Shown here one piece after another: positions 1 to 9,084 of a stretch of DNA of 64,000 bases. The DNA is taken from NCBI RefSeq assembly GCF_021228295.1, contig NZ_JAJQPD010000013.1:55413-119412 (forward strand). The letters run 5' to 3'. Within the stretch, counting starts at the first letter, position 1; the number at the start of each line of letters is the position of its first letter. Both the position numbers and the translations under genes were made by a program. The notes under the pieces are model-generated. The model was not told the origin of the DNA, did not search any database, and saw only the letters and a list, made by a program, of their open reading frames with translations. The stretch comes from Agromyces humatus. GTDB lineage: Bacteria; Actinomycetota; Actinomycetes; Actinomycetales; Microbacteriaceae.

Positions 1-167
1 CGTTCTCGAGCCGGGCTCGGGCAGCGCCGGGAGGATGCTCCGCAACGAGGATGCTCCGTCGTCGGCCCGCACCCCATCGCGAGCCGCCGGCAGTGATGTG
101 GCGGCGTGATCGAGCGCGGTGACGAGTGTGGCGGTATCCGTGATCCTCAGTCTGCACCCGCCGCGCA
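1..167 (-). CDS. possible 5' part of an unknown gene, cut by the window edge
   Basis: Downstream of uxuB on the same strand, an open frame from a GTG at 165-167 runs to base 1 and off the window without a stop. Its translation contains a mixed, non-arginine-rich stretch (TDTATLVTALDHAATSLPA), more protein-like than the other frames. Third-position GC is only moderate, there is no clear ribosome binding site, and no family is recognisable, so it may also be non-coding. Bases 31-42 and 47-58 are a direct repeat of GAGGATGCTCCG. Confidence 0.2.
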
Positions 168-170
168 CTC

Positions 171-185
171 GCGGCCAGTGGCCGC
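171..185 (-). terminator. small hairpin after uxuB
   Basis: GCGGCC-AGT-GGCCGC is a perfect six-base-pair inverted repeat 20 bases beyond the uxuB stop. There is no T tract, which is common in actinobacteria. It may be a weak terminator. Confidence 0.3.
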
Positions 186-205
186 TGGCACGCGCGGAGA
201 CGGTG

Positions 206-1678
206 TCAGATCGTTTCGAAGGCGTCGGCGGCGCGCGAGACCGCCACGACGACAGCCGGGTCGTCGAGCAGCTCGGGGTCGACCAGGCGCAGCAGTTCGA
301 CGACAGCCCGCTCACCCGGCTCGGACGCGGCGGTCGCGAGCGCGTCGCCGACGCGATCGGCCGGGAGTCGCGCGCTGCGCGCGGCGGCCACCCATGCTCC
401 GAGTGCGCGCACCGACGCCTCGCCGTCGCGACCGGCCGCGCGCTCGGCGCGCAGCACCGGAGCGATGCGAACCCGGAGCTTCGTCGTGCCGTCCTGGCCG
501 ATCTGGCCGAGCAGGTGCTGTATTCGGGCGTTGTCGAATCGGTCGAGCAGGGCGGCGCGGTAGCCGTCGAGATCGAGGCCCTCGGACGGCAGGTGCCGCA
601 CGGCCTCGGCCCAGAACTGCTCGACCCACGAGCGCACCTCGGGGTCTCCGACCGCTTCGGCGACGGTACGGTGCCCACGGGCCGCTCCCGCGTACGCGAG
701 CAGTGTATGCGACCCGTTGAGCAGCCAGAGCTTGCGACGCTCGAACGGGTCGATGTCGTCGACGAACCGGGCTCCGGCCTTCTCCCAGGCGGGGCGCCCG
801 GCACGGAACTCACCGCTCAGCACCCAGTCGTGGAACGGCTCGGTGACGACAGGTGAGCGATCGTGCCAGCCGGTGGCGGCGGCCACTGCAGCGACATCCG
901 CCGGCGTCGTCTTCGGGGTGATGCGGTCGATCGAGGTCGACACGAACGTGACCTGCTCGGCGAGGTGCTCGCGAGTCGCGGTCGCGGAGGCGAGCTCGGC
1001 GAGCGCGAGCATGCTCGACCTCGTGAGCTCGCCGTTCTCGGGGAGGTTGTCGCACGAGACGATCGCGAGCGGACCGGCCCCCGCTCGGCGTCGTGCCTCG
1101 ACACCGGCGAGGAGGCGGGCGAGCGCGGTGCGCGGCGCCTCGGCGAGGTCGAACTGCGCGGCGTCGAGGTTGCGGCGCAGCCACTCGACGTCGGCGGCGA
1201 CCGCCGGGTTCGCGAGGTCGGGCCGCCCATCGGCGTCGAGCGCATATCCGGCCTCGGTGACCGTGAGGGTCACGAGCGCGGTCGCCGGCGCGGCGACATG
1301 CTCGACGAGACGGTCGACGCGGGCGCCGTCGACGGCTTCGGAGATGCTGTCGATCACCGTGACCGTGTCACCGTGGACCGAGCGCTCGAGCAGCGAGTAG
1401 AGGCCGTCCTGCGCGGCGATCTCTTCAGCGGCCTGCGGGCTTCGGCCCGTGAAGGCCGCGATGCCCCATTCGTTGGCGTCGTCGGCCACGTCGGTGTACC
1501 AGGCCTGGTGCGCGCGGTGGAAGGCGCCGAGCCCGAGGTGGGCGATGCGAACGGGCGCCGGCTCGGACGCCGTACCGGTGCGCGCCGCGAGATTGCGACG
1601 ATTCAGGTCGAGGCCTGCTGGTGCCGCGGCGGCGGCCGATGCGCCCGCTGCCGATTCGGTCGTGGACGTGTCGCTCAC
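206..1678 (-). CDS. uxuB: mannitol dehydrogenase family protein, probable fructuronate reductase
   Basis: A 490-residue polyol dehydrogenase of the long-chain mannitol dehydrogenase family. It should reduce D-fructuronate to D-mannonate with NADH in hexuronate breakdown. Visible signatures are the Rossmann motif GLGAFHRAHQ (about 49-58), SCDNLPENG (about 208-216) and the catalytic KLWLLNGSH (about 316-324). Residues 1-40 are an Ala/Ser/Thr-rich tail. The GTG start at 1678 overlaps the uxaC stop by four bases (GTGA), so the two are translationally coupled; a longer upstream reading is an arginine-rich artefact. The uronate role rests on the uxaC neighbour; mannitol or tagaturonate as substrate cannot be excluded. 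Confidence 0.85.
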   Translation of the reverse strand: MSDTSTTESAAGASAAAAAPAGLDLNRRNLAARTGTASEPAPVRIAHLGLGAFHRAHQAWYTDVADDANEWGIAAFTGRSPQAAEEIAAQDGLYSLLERSVHGDTVTVIDSISEAVDGARVDRLVEHVAAPATALVTLTVTEAGYALDADGRPDLANPAVAADVEWLRRNLDAAQFDLAEAPRTALARLLAGVEARRRAGAGPLAIVSCDNLPENGELTRSSMLALAELASATATREHLAEQVTFVSTSIDRITPKTTPADVAAVAAATGWHDRSPVVTEPFHDWVLSGEFRAGRPAWEKAGARFVDDIDPFERRKLWLLNGSHTLLAYAGAARGHRTVAEAVGDPEVRSWVEQFWAEAVRHLPSEGLDLDGYRAALLDRFDNARIQHLLGQIGQDGTTKLRVRIAPVLRAERAAGRDGEASVRALGAWVAAARSARLPADRVGDALATAASEPGERAVVELLRLVDPELLDDPAVVVAVSRAADAFETI

Positions 1679-3075
1679 AGCTTGAACACCTTTCGGGGAA
1701 TCGCGTCGACCAGGTCGACGGCGATGCGCTCGGCGGCGCCGAGCGAGACACGGCCCTCGCGCACGAGGCGCGCGAGGAAGGCCGAGTCGAGACGGCGGGC
1801 CATGTCGTGACGCGCCGGGATGGAGAGGAAGGCACGGGTGTCGTCGATGAAGCCCGACCCACGGTAGAACCCCGCGGTCTCGGTGACGGCCGCGCGGAAG
1901 CGCAGGATCGCGTCTGGGGCGTCGAGGAACCACCACGGTGCGCCGATGAACACGCTCGGGTAGAAGCCCGCGAGGGGTGCCACCTCGCGCGAGTAGATGG
2001 TCTCGTCGATGCCGAACAGCACGAGGTGCAGGCCCGGTTCGAGTCCGTGCTTCTCGAGCAGTGGGCGCACGTTCGCGGTGTAGGTCGTCGTCACCGGGAT
2101 GTCGTGCCCGGTGTCGGGGCCGAGCCGCTCGAACGTCGAGCTCGAGTGGTTGCGGAAGACGCCCGGGTGAACGGTCATGACGAGTCCGTCGCGCGCGCTC
2201 ATGCCCGCCATGCGCAGCAGCATGTTGCCGCTGAACTCCCGCGCGCCCGCGGCGTCGAGCTCGCCGGCGAGGGCACGCCGGAAGAGCGCGGATGCCTCGT
2301 CGTCGGTCAGGTCGACGGTGTACGGCTCGCGCACCCCGTGGTCGGCCGAGACGGCGCCGTGCGCGATGAAGTGCGCCCGGCGCGCCTCGAGCGCGGCGAG
2401 GTAGCCGGCGAAGTCGTCGGGTGCGGTGCCGTTCGCCTCGGCGAGTCGCTCGATGCGCTCGGTGAAACCGGGCGCGGTCGGGTCGAGGTAGGCGTCGGGT
2501 CGGAACGTGGGGAGCACGCGGCCCGAGAACGACGGGTCGGCGGCGAGCGCGGCGTGCACGGCCAGGTCGTCCATGGGGTCGTCGGTCGTGGCGAGCACTT
2601 CGATGCCGAAGCGCTCGAAGAGGGCGCGGGGGCGGTACGCGGGGTCGCCGAGGCGCGCGGCGATCTGGTCGTAGACGGCGTCGGCCGTCTCGGCCGAGGG
2701 CTCGAGCTCGATGCCGAAGAGCGTCGAGAGCTCGTGGGACAGCCAGTAGCCCGAGGCGGTGCCGGCGTAGAGGTGCCAGTGGCTCGCGAACGTGCGCCAG
2801 GTCTCGCGGGGGTCGGAGGGCCCGCTTCGGCCGACGCCGAGCGTGGCGAGGTCGACGCCCGCCGCGTGCAGCATGCGCGTGACGTAGTGGTCGTACGTGA
2901 TGAACAGGTCGGCCGGGTCGGAGAACGGTTCGTCATCGAGGAGCAGCGACGGGGCGACGTGGCCGTGCGGGGAGATGACCGGCAGTTGCGCGACCGACTC
3001 GTACAGGCCCCTGGCGATGTCGCGGGTGGCCGGATCGGTCGGGAACAGCCGGTCGGGATCGAGATGCAGCTTCAT
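1675..3075 (-). CDS. uxaC: glucuronate isomerase
   Basis: A 466-residue uronate isomerase of the amidohydrolase superfamily. It interconverts D-glucuronate and D-fructuronate (and galacturonate/tagaturonate), the first step of hexuronate use. The N-terminus MKLHLDPDRLFP and the metal-binding SPHGHVAPSLLL near residue 35 are typical, and the length is normal. The ATG at 3075 is chosen because GGAGG lies seven bases upstream; the GTG at 3081 would leave one base. It is followed by uxuB with a GTGA overlap. A LacI-type operator lies about 35 bases upstream, and the divergence-free gap from the lacI gene gives it its own promoter. Mannonate dehydratase (uxuA), needed to continue the pathway, is not in the window. 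Confidence 0.93.
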   Translation of the reverse strand: MKLHLDPDRLFPTDPATRDIARGLYESVAQLPVISPHGHVAPSLLLDDEPFSDPADLFITYDHYVTRMLHAAGVDLATLGVGRSGPSDPRETWRTFASHWHLYAGTASGYWLSHELSTLFGIELEPSAETADAVYDQIAARLGDPAYRPRALFERFGIEVLATTDDPMDDLAVHAALAADPSFSGRVLPTFRPDAYLDPTAPGFTERIERLAEANGTAPDDFAGYLAALEARRAHFIAHGAVSADHGVREPYTVDLTDDEASALFRRALAGELDAAGAREFSGNMLLRMAGMSARDGLVMTVHPGVFRNHSSSTFERLGPDTGHDIPVTTTYTANVRPLLEKHGLEPGLHLVLFGIDETIYSREVAPLAGFYPSVFIGAPWWFLDAPDAILRFRAAVTETAGFYRGSGFIDDTRAFLSIPARHDMARRLDSAFLARLVREGRVSLGAAERIAVDLVDAIPRKVFKL

Positions 3076-3108
3076 TGACACACCTCCATGATGGTCTGGG
3101 ATCGCGAG

Positions 3109-3128
3109 TTTGTCAACCGGTTGCCAAA
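3109..3128. promoter_or_regulatory. LacI-type operator upstream of uxaC
   Basis: TTTGTCAACCGGTTGCCAAA is a 20-base palindrome with one mismatch pair, centred on CC|GG as is usual for LacI-family sites. It lies 34 bases before the uxaC start and shares its core with the sites at 13967, 14086 and 14144. The lacI gene next door is the obvious regulator. Confidence 0.75.
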
Positions 3129-3229
3129 TGATGCCGTCTGGGCGGCAGGCCGACGCCGCGATGGCGAGGTTGATCGCCAGGCGGAGGTGCGACGGACGCC
3201 GGTGTCGACGCCGGTATCGGTCGTCGCCG

Positions 3230-4291
3230 TCAGTCGCCGGCGCCGGGCAGCGGATGCCCGGTCGACCCGCGCACCACGAGCTCGGTCGGCAGGAGCGCCT
3301 CGACGTCGACCCGACGATCGTCGGACTGCGGCGAAACCCGGCTGAGCAGGTGTCGCACGGCGCGCTCCCCCGCCTCGATGAGCGGCGCCCGCACCGTGGT
3401 GAGCGCCGGCGCGGTGAAGTCGCTGCCGAAGATGTCGTCGAAGCCGGCGATGCTGAGCTGCGACGGCACGGCGATGCCGCGTTCGAGCGCGACCCTGAGC
3501 AGGCCGATCGCCATGAGGTCGTTGAACGCGACGACCGCGGTCACGCCTGAGGCGATCACCCGTGAGATCGCTGCGGTTCCGCCGTCGAGCGTCGGCACTC
3601 CGGGTCCGATCTCGACGATCGTCATACCGCGCTTCGGCGCGGCCGCGAGCAGTGCCTCCCAGCGCCGGCGACTCACCCACGAGGTCTCGGGACCCGACAC
3701 GTAGGCGATCGAGCGGTGTCCGAGTTCTGCGAGGTGCGCGACGAGCTGGTCGACGCCCCGCTCGACATCGGGCAGGATGCCGGTGACGCCCTCGAGCTCC
3801 CGGTTGATCACCACCACCGGCTTGCGGGCCGCGATCTGCTTGATCTGCGTGTCGGCTAGGCGGCTCGTCGCGAGCACCAGACCGTCGACCGAGGGCATCA
3901 CCCGTTCGATCGCGGTCGCTTCACGCTCGCCCGATTCCTGCGACTCGGCGACGACCAGGGTGTACCCGGCGTCGGCCGCGGCCCGCTCGGCTCCGCGCAC
4001 GATGCCGAAGATCACCGGATTCGTGATGTCGGCGACGAAGAGGCCCAGCGTGTTGGTGCGGCCGGTCGGGAGCGCCCTCGCGATCGGGTTGACCCGGTAG
4101 TTTAGCTCTTTCGCCGCCGCCTGGATGCGCTCTTCGGTCTTGACGTTGATGCGGCCGGGCTGGCTGAGCGCCCGCGACACCGTCGAGGGGTTCACCCCGG
4201 CGAGCTTCGCGATGTCGTAGATCGTGGGCGCCGAGCCGCCGCGGGAGCGCTTCGATTCGCGGGCCACCCGCTCGGGTTGCTGGTCACTCAT
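3230..4291 (-). CDS. LacI family transcriptional regulator
   Basis: A 353-residue sugar-responsive repressor. The helix-turn-helix and hinge helix lie at about residues 23-70 (TIYDIAKLAGVNPSTVSRAL, then NYRVNPIARAL), followed by a periplasmic-binding-protein-like sensor domain (TNTLGLFVADITNPVIF onward). GGAGGTGAG eight bases before the ATG supports the start. It sits between the catabolic genes 4334-13989 and uxaC-uxuB. Palindromes with a CAACCGGTTG core occur before uxaC and at the promoter end of the long operon, suggesting one regulon; the effector is probably a uronate or uronide. No self-directed operator is seen directly at its own start, so it may be read from upstream. Confidence 0.9.
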   Translation of the reverse strand: MSDQQPERVARESKRSRGGSAPTIYDIAKLAGVNPSTVSRALSQPGRINVKTEERIQAAAKELNYRVNPIARALPTGRTNTLGLFVADITNPVIFGIVRGAERAAADAGYTLVVAESQESGEREATAIERVMPSVDGLVLATSRLADTQIKQIAARKPVVVINRELEGVTGILPDVERGVDQLVAHLAELGHRSIAYVSGPETSWVSRRRWEALLAAAPKRGMTIVEIGPGVPTLDGGTAAISRVIASGVTAVVAFNDLMAIGLLRVALERGIAVPSQLSIAGFDDIFGSDFTAPALTTVRAPLIEAGERAVRHLLSRVSPQSDDRRVDVEALLPTELVVRGSTGHPLPGAGD

Positions 4292-4333
4292 CTCGGCTCA
4301 CCTCCTCGGCGTACTCGGCCGCCCACCACCACG

Positions 4334-5200
4334 CTAGCGTGCGAGCAACCCGGAATATCCGAGTGCCACGATGTTGTCGTACGACGTCTGCAATGCCTCG
4401 TACACCGTTCGACCGTACAGGTCGTCCTGCTCGACGAGCAGGTACTCGGCCCCGCTCTCGAGGCTCTGGTCGATGATCGCCGTGAAATCGAGGTTGCCCT
4501 CGCCGACCTCGGCGAACTGCACGACGCCCGAGAAGGCCTGCATGAAGCCGCCGAAGTCGCCCTTCTCGAGCATCGAGAAGGCCTCGTCGGGCAGTTGCCC
4601 GATGCGGTAGTCCTTCAAGTGCACCATCGCCACGCGACCCGCATAGCGGCGGATGACGCCGACCGGGTCGACGCCGCCGCGCTGCAGCCAGTGCACGTCG
4701 AGTTCGAGCCCGACGTTCGGTGCGCGGTCGGCGATGATGTCGAGCAGGTAGCGCCCGTCGTACTTCGCGAATTCGATGTGGTGGTTGTGGTAGTAGAGCC
4801 TGATGCCCTCGTCGGCGAGGCGCACGGCCATCTCATCGGTGCGGTCGCAGAAGTCGAGCACGGCCTCGAGCGAGCGCATCGCGTCGAACGGCAGCATGCC
4901 GATGCGCAGCATCTTGGAGTCGAGCGTCTTCGCGTCGGCGACGATCTTGTCGAAGTCGTCGGTGAGTGAGTCGTTCGGCGACCCCGCGGGCTTGGTGAGG
5001 CCCGCCGAGAGGGCGGCGATGTCGACGCCGAGCTCCTGCCGGGCACGATCGAGTTCGGCCACGTTCTCGGGCGTCATCGGGATCTGCGACACCTCGACGG
5101 CGTGGTAGCCGATCTCGGTCACCTTGCGCAGGGCCTCGAACGCCCCGATCTCGGCGACACTGTCCTTCAGCATCATCGCCTGCACGCCGATCTTCGCCAT
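4334..5200 (-). CDS. sugar phosphate isomerase/epimerase (xylose isomerase-like TIM barrel)
   Basis: A 288-residue AP-endonuclease-2/IolE-type TIM barrel. Likely metal ligands and active-site strands are visible in order: YHNHHIEF, LELDVHWLQ, MVHLKDYR, EVGEGNLDF and LVEQDD. Such enzymes epimerise, isomerise or dehydrate keto-sugars and cyclitols. The ATG at 5200 has GAAGGAG eight bases upstream; the more distal start lacks one. It lies at the end of the importer operon and just before lacI, so it probably processes the imported sugar. The exact reaction cannot be read from sequence. Confidence 0.8.
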   Translation of the reverse strand: MAKIGVQAMMLKDSVAEIGAFEALRKVTEIGYHAVEVSQIPMTPENVAELDRARQELGVDIAALSAGLTKPAGSPNDSLTDDFDKIVADAKTLDSKMLRIGMLPFDAMRSLEAVLDFCDRTDEMAVRLADEGIRLYYHNHHIEFAKYDGRYLLDIIADRAPNVGLELDVHWLQRGGVDPVGVIRRYAGRVAMVHLKDYRIGQLPDEAFSMLEKGDFGGFMQAFSGVVQFAEVGEGNLDFTAIIDQSLESGAEYLLVEQDDLYGRTVYEALQTSYDNIVALGYSGLLAR

Positions 5201-5249
5201 CTGTCGTACTCCTTCGGTTGTCGGTTCCATGAATAGTGGTCGGGCGGCG

Positions 5250-6107
5250 TCAGGCTGCCGATGCGGACAGATCGGCCGCCTCGGCGTCGAGCAGGCGTCG
5301 CCGGTTCCGTCGACGCTCCGCCTGACGGTCGGGATCGGGCACCGGCGAGGCGAGCAGCAGTCGCTGGGTGTACGGATGCTCCGGGGTGCGTGTCACGAGT
5401 TCCGCCCGGCCCTGCTCGACGATGTCGCCGCGGTACATCACCGCCACGTCGTGGCTGATGTGCCGCACCACGTCGAGGTCGTGCGAGATGAACAGGTAGG
5501 CGACGCCGGTGTCGCGCTGGATCTCGAGGAACAGGTCGAGCACGCGTGCCTGGGTGGTGAGGTCGAGCGCGCTCACCGGCTCGTCGCACACGATGAGCTT
5601 GGGCTTCAGGGCGAGGGCCCGCGCGATCGCGACGCGCTGGCGCTGGCCGCCGCTGAACTCTCGGGGCCGGCGGTGCACCGAGTCCTGCGGCAGGCCGACC
5701 CGGTCGAGCAACTCCCTGATTCGCTGGTTCGCCGCCGTTGCGCTCGTGCCCTGGATGGTGAGCGGCTCCGCGAGGATGTCACCGACCTCCATCGCCGGGT
5801 TGAGCGACGTGTACGGGTCCTGGAAGACGACCTGCAGATCGCGGCTCAGCTCACGCCGTTGCCGTCGACTCGCGTGCGAGATGTCGCGGCCGTCGAAGGT
5901 CACCGTGCCGCCGCTGACCGGCGCCAGGCCGAGCAGCGCACGGCCGAGGGTCGTCTTGCCCGATCCCGACTCGCCGACGAGCCCGAGCGTCCTGCCCTGG
6001 TCGATGGCGATCGACACGCCCTTCAGTGCGCGGAACGGCTCGGCGCGGAAGCCCTTGCCGGGGTACTCGACGACCAGGTCGTCGACGCTGAGCAGTCTCT
6101 CGTTCAT
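5250..6107 (-). CDS. oligopeptide-type ABC transporter ATP-binding protein (OppF/DppF-like)
   Basis: A 285-residue nucleotide-binding subunit. Walker A is GESGSGKT (about 45-52), the signature is FSGGQRQRVAIARAL and Walker B is LIVCDEPVSALD. It ends with the extended C-terminal region typical of Opp/Dpp ATPases. Its ATG overlaps the stop of the preceding permease-ATPase fusion by four bases (ATGA). With that fusion, DppB and the binding protein it forms a complete importer with two different ATPase halves. Opp-type systems also carry oligosaccharides, and the neighbouring oxidoreductases and uronate enzymes favour a glycan over a peptide here. Confidence 0.88.
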   Translation of the reverse strand: MNERLLSVDDLVVEYPGKGFRAEPFRALKGVSIAIDQGRTLGLVGESGSGKTTLGRALLGLAPVSGGTVTFDGRDISHASRRQRRELSRDLQVVFQDPYTSLNPAMEVGDILAEPLTIQGTSATAANQRIRELLDRVGLPQDSVHRRPREFSGGQRQRVAIARALALKPKLIVCDEPVSALDLTTQARVLDLFLEIQRDTGVAYLFISHDLDVVRHISHDVAVMYRGDIVEQGRAELVTRTPEHPYTQRLLLASPVPDPDRQAERRRNRRRLLDAEAADLSASAA

Positions 6108-8053
6108 CGGGCGACCTCCTCGATCGCTTCGTTCGTCTCGGTCGAAGCGGTTGCCGCGACATCCGTGATCAGGCCGACCCGGGCGGCGTCCGCGAGCGTC
6201 GGAACGACCGGCGCCGCCGGCGCGCTCGACCCGAGCGTCGTCATCGGCTCCTTGCCCTCGAGCATGGAGTCGAGCAGCGTGCGGGTGTAGACGTCGCGCG
6301 GGTCGCGCAGGATGTCGCGCACCTGCCCGGCCTCGACCACACTGCCGTGCTGCATCACGACGACCCGGTCGGCGAGGTCGGCGACGACACCGAAGTTGTG
6401 CGTGACCAGGATGACGCCGACGCCGAGCTCCTTCTGCATGTCGCGCAGCAGGTCGAGCACCTCGGCCTGCACCGTCACGTCGAGCGCGGTGGTCGGCTCA
6501 TCGGCGATGATCAGGTCGGGCTCGCAGCTGATCGCTCCCGCGATGAGCACGCGCTGGGCCATGCCGCCCGAGATCTCGTGCGGGTAGGCATCGAAGGTGC
6601 GCTTCGGGTCGGCGATGCCGACCTTCTCGAGCAGGTCGAGCGCGCGCCGGGTGGCCTCGGCCCTCGAGATGCCGAGCACGAGCATCATGGGGCGGACGAG
6701 CTGCGACCCGACCCGGTACGCGGGGTCGAGGTTCGACATCGGCTCCTGCGGAATGTAGGCGATGCGCCGCCCGCGAAGGGCGCGCAGACGCGTCTGCGAA
6801 ACGCGCTCGTCGCCGGGCGCGACCGTGTACGCGCCGTCGAACTGGATGGTGCCTCCGGTGATGCGCGCGGTGTCGGGCAGGAGCCCGAGGATCGAGAACG
6901 CGGTCTGGGACTTGCCCGACCCCGACTCGCCGACGATGCCGACGACCTCGCCGCGATCGACATGGAACGACACGTTGCGAACGACCGACCGCACTGAGCC
7001 GTCGGCCTGCGGGTAGCCGACGCCGAGGTTCGACACCCGCAGGAGGTGGTGCTCGGTACCGGCTTCCACGGCGGGCAGCGCCGCCGAGACGGCGCGGGTG
7101 CGCACATCCGATGCCGCCGGAACCCGTGCGTCGACGGCGGCGACCGCCCCCGTGGCATCCGTCGCCCGGCGCTTCGCCTTCGCGATCTTCTGCCCGTCTT
7201 CGAGGGCATCGCGCACGGCGTTGCCGAGCAGCACGAGCGCACCGATCGTGAGGCCGATCGCGAGCACCGGCCAGACGAACAGCTGCGGGCTCAGGTAGAC
7301 GTTGCGGAAGCCGTCGGAGAGCATGACGCCCCACGTCGCCTCGGCAGGGTTGCCGAGCCCCAGGAACTCGAGTCCCGACTGGACCGCGATGGCCACGCCG
7401 AGCACCATCGCGGTCTGGATGATGAGGGGTGCGCGCACGACCGAGAGGATGTGCCGGGTGATGATGCGTCCGTCGCCGAGGCCCGCGACGCGCGCGGCGT
7501 CGACGTACAGCTCGTTGCGAACCGACTGCACCGCGGTGCGGGTGAGGCGGTAGTACCCGGGGCTGATCAGGATGCCGAACATGATCATCGAGATCCACAC
7601 CGACGGGCCGAGGGCCGCACGCGCCGAGAGCAGCACGATGATGCCGGGCAGGCTCATGAGCAGGTTCGTGAACCAGCTCGCGCCGGTATCGAACGGGCCG
7701 CCGTAGTAGCCGGCGATGAGGCCGGCCGGAAGGCCGATGCCGATCGCGACAGCAGCACAGAGCAGGGCCGACAGCAGCGTGAGCTGCGCGCCGTAGAGCA
7801 GCCGGCTCCACACGTCGCGGCCGGCACTGTCGGTGCCGAGGAGGTGCTCGCCGCCGGGGGCCGCGAGCGTGTTCCCGATGTCGGCGAAGTTCTGGTCGAA
7901 CGGGGCCAGGAGGGCGGCGAAGGTCGCCGCGAGGATCATGATCGCGAGGATCGCGACCGCGATGATGCCGAGCGGGTTGGTGAAGATCCGCTTGACCAGC
8001 GAGCTGCGCACCATCGCGCCTGCCCGGGGATCGATGTCGACAGGCTGGGTCAT
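6104..8053 (-). CDS. fused ABC permease (DppC-like) and ATPase (DppD-like)
   Basis: One 649-residue protein joins two subunits that are usually separate. Residues 1-290 are a DppC-type permease with about six membrane helices and the coupling segment LYVDAARVAGLGDGRII. Residues 290-336 are a charged/Ala-rich linker. From about 337 a full ATPase follows: Walker A GESGSGKS (about 375-382), signature ISGGMAQRVLIAGAI and Walker B LIIADEPTTALD. No stop or frameshift separates the halves. The ATG at 8053 overlaps the DppB stop (ATGA), and its own stop overlaps the next ATPase. Such fusions are annotated in other actinobacteria, so this looks genuine and functional. Confidence 0.88.
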   Translation of the reverse strand: MTQPVDIDPRAGAMVRSSLVKRIFTNPLGIIAVAILAIMILAATFAALLAPFDQNFADIGNTLAAPGGEHLLGTDSAGRDVWSRLLYGAQLTLLSALLCAAVAIGIGLPAGLIAGYYGGPFDTGASWFTNLLMSLPGIIVLLSARAALGPSVWISMIMFGILISPGYYRLTRTAVQSVRNELYVDAARVAGLGDGRIITRHILSVVRAPLIIQTAMVLGVAIAVQSGLEFLGLGNPAEATWGVMLSDGFRNVYLSPQLFVWPVLAIGLTIGALVLLGNAVRDALEDGQKIAKAKRRATDATGAVAAVDARVPAASDVRTRAVSAALPAVEAGTEHHLLRVSNLGVGYPQADGSVRSVVRNVSFHVDRGEVVGIVGESGSGKSQTAFSILGLLPDTARITGGTIQFDGAYTVAPGDERVSQTRLRALRGRRIAYIPQEPMSNLDPAYRVGSQLVRPMMLVLGISRAEATRRALDLLEKVGIADPKRTFDAYPHEISGGMAQRVLIAGAISCEPDLIIADEPTTALDVTVQAEVLDLLRDMQKELGVGVILVTHNFGVVADLADRVVVMQHGSVVEAGQVRDILRDPRDVYTRTLLDSMLEGKEPMTTLGSSAPAAPVVPTLADAARVGLITDVAATASTETNEAIEEVAR

Positions 8054-8991
8054 GAGACACGCACCTTCGGGTTGAGCCATCCGTTCGCGAGATCCACGAG
8101 CAGGTTGACGATGATGACGATGATGACGGTGTAGAGCACGACGCCCATGACGATGGGGATGTCGCCGAGCGAGGTCGCCGAGACGGCGAGCGCGCCCATG
8201 CCGGGCAGCGCGAAGATCTGCTCGATGATGACGACGCCGCCGAGCATGCCGATGAACTGCAGGCTGAGCACGGTGAGCCCGGCCGGCGCGGCGCTGCGCA
8301 GGACGTGCTTGAAGAGGATCTCGCGCTCCGAGACGCCGCGGCTGCGCAGCGTGCGAACGTAGTCCTTCTCGAGCTGGGCGATGACGGCGCTGCGCACCTG
8401 CTGCGCGCCCGAGGTGACCGCGGTGACCGTCATGGCGATCGCCGGGAGGGTGAGCGAGATCAGCCAGGCGTCGGGGCCGGCTCCCGGTGCGATCGTGCTG
8501 ATGGCCGGGAACAGGCCGAGCTGGATCGCGAAGATCGTGACGAAGATGATCGCGAGCACGAAGCCCGGGATCGCGTCGCCGATGACGGCGCCGATCTGCA
8601 CCACGCGGTCGACCCAGCCGCGCTTGACCGCGGCGGTCATGCCGAGCACGGTGGCGAGGATCGCGGTCAGCAGGATCGCGACGACGACGAGGGTGAGCGT
8701 GATCGGCAGGCGGTTCATGAGCGACTGGCCGACGGTCTCGGCGTTGAACCAGGAACGGCCGAGGTCGCCCGAGAGCACCCCGCCCGCCCAGTCGAGGAAT
8801 CGCGCGAACAGGGGCTGGTCGAGGCCGAGCTCCTGCTGCTTGAGCGCGACCTGGTCTTCGGTGGCCATGTCGCCGAGGATGTTGCGGGCGATGTTCGTGC
8901 CCGAGAAGTAGAGGAGTGTGTAGGTGAGCAGGCTGATCGCGACGAGCAGCACGATGCCCGATGCGATGCGCTTGAGAGTGAACGTGACCAT
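8050..8991 (-). CDS. ABC transporter permease (DppB-like)
   Basis: A 313-residue integral membrane permease of the Opp/Dpp type. It opens with VTFTLKRIASGIVLLVAISL, has the periplasmic loop typical of DppB after the first helix, and carries the coupling segment KDYVRTLRSRGVSEREILFKH cut short as KDYVRTLRSRGV. GGAG lies a few bases before the ATG. It pairs with the permease half of the fused gene downstream, which it overlaps by four bases. Confidence 0.88.
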   Translation of the reverse strand: MVTFTLKRIASGIVLLVAISLLTYTLLYFSGTNIARNILGDMATEDQVALKQQELGLDQPLFARFLDWAGGVLSGDLGRSWFNAETVGQSLMNRLPITLTLVVVAILLTAILATVLGMTAAVKRGWVDRVVQIGAVIGDAIPGFVLAIIFVTIFAIQLGLFPAISTIAPGAGPDAWLISLTLPAIAMTVTAVTSGAQQVRSAVIAQLEKDYVRTLRSRGVSEREILFKHVLRSAAPAGLTVLSLQFIGMLGGVVIIEQIFALPGMGALAVSATSLGDIPIVMGVVLYTVIIVIIVNLLVDLANGWLNPKVRVS

Positions 8992-9044
8992 GGGTGCTCC
9001 ATTGCCGTTTCCGGTCGGTTGCCGCGCCGAGCGCGGCCGGGGGT

Positions 9045-9080
9045 TCCGGGCGACGGATGCCGCGGCATCCGTCGCCCGGA
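9045..9080. terminator. 36-bp perfect palindrome between binding-protein and permease genes
   Basis: A perfect inverted repeat of two 18-base arms with no loop bases, centred between 9062 and 9063. It starts four bases after the stop codon of the solute-binding protein and lies before dppB. In RNA it forms a very stable hairpin without a T tract. Such hairpins after binding-protein genes usually reduce read-through or protect the upstream mRNA, giving an excess of binding protein. Confidence 0.75.
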
Positions 9081-9084
9081 GGGG

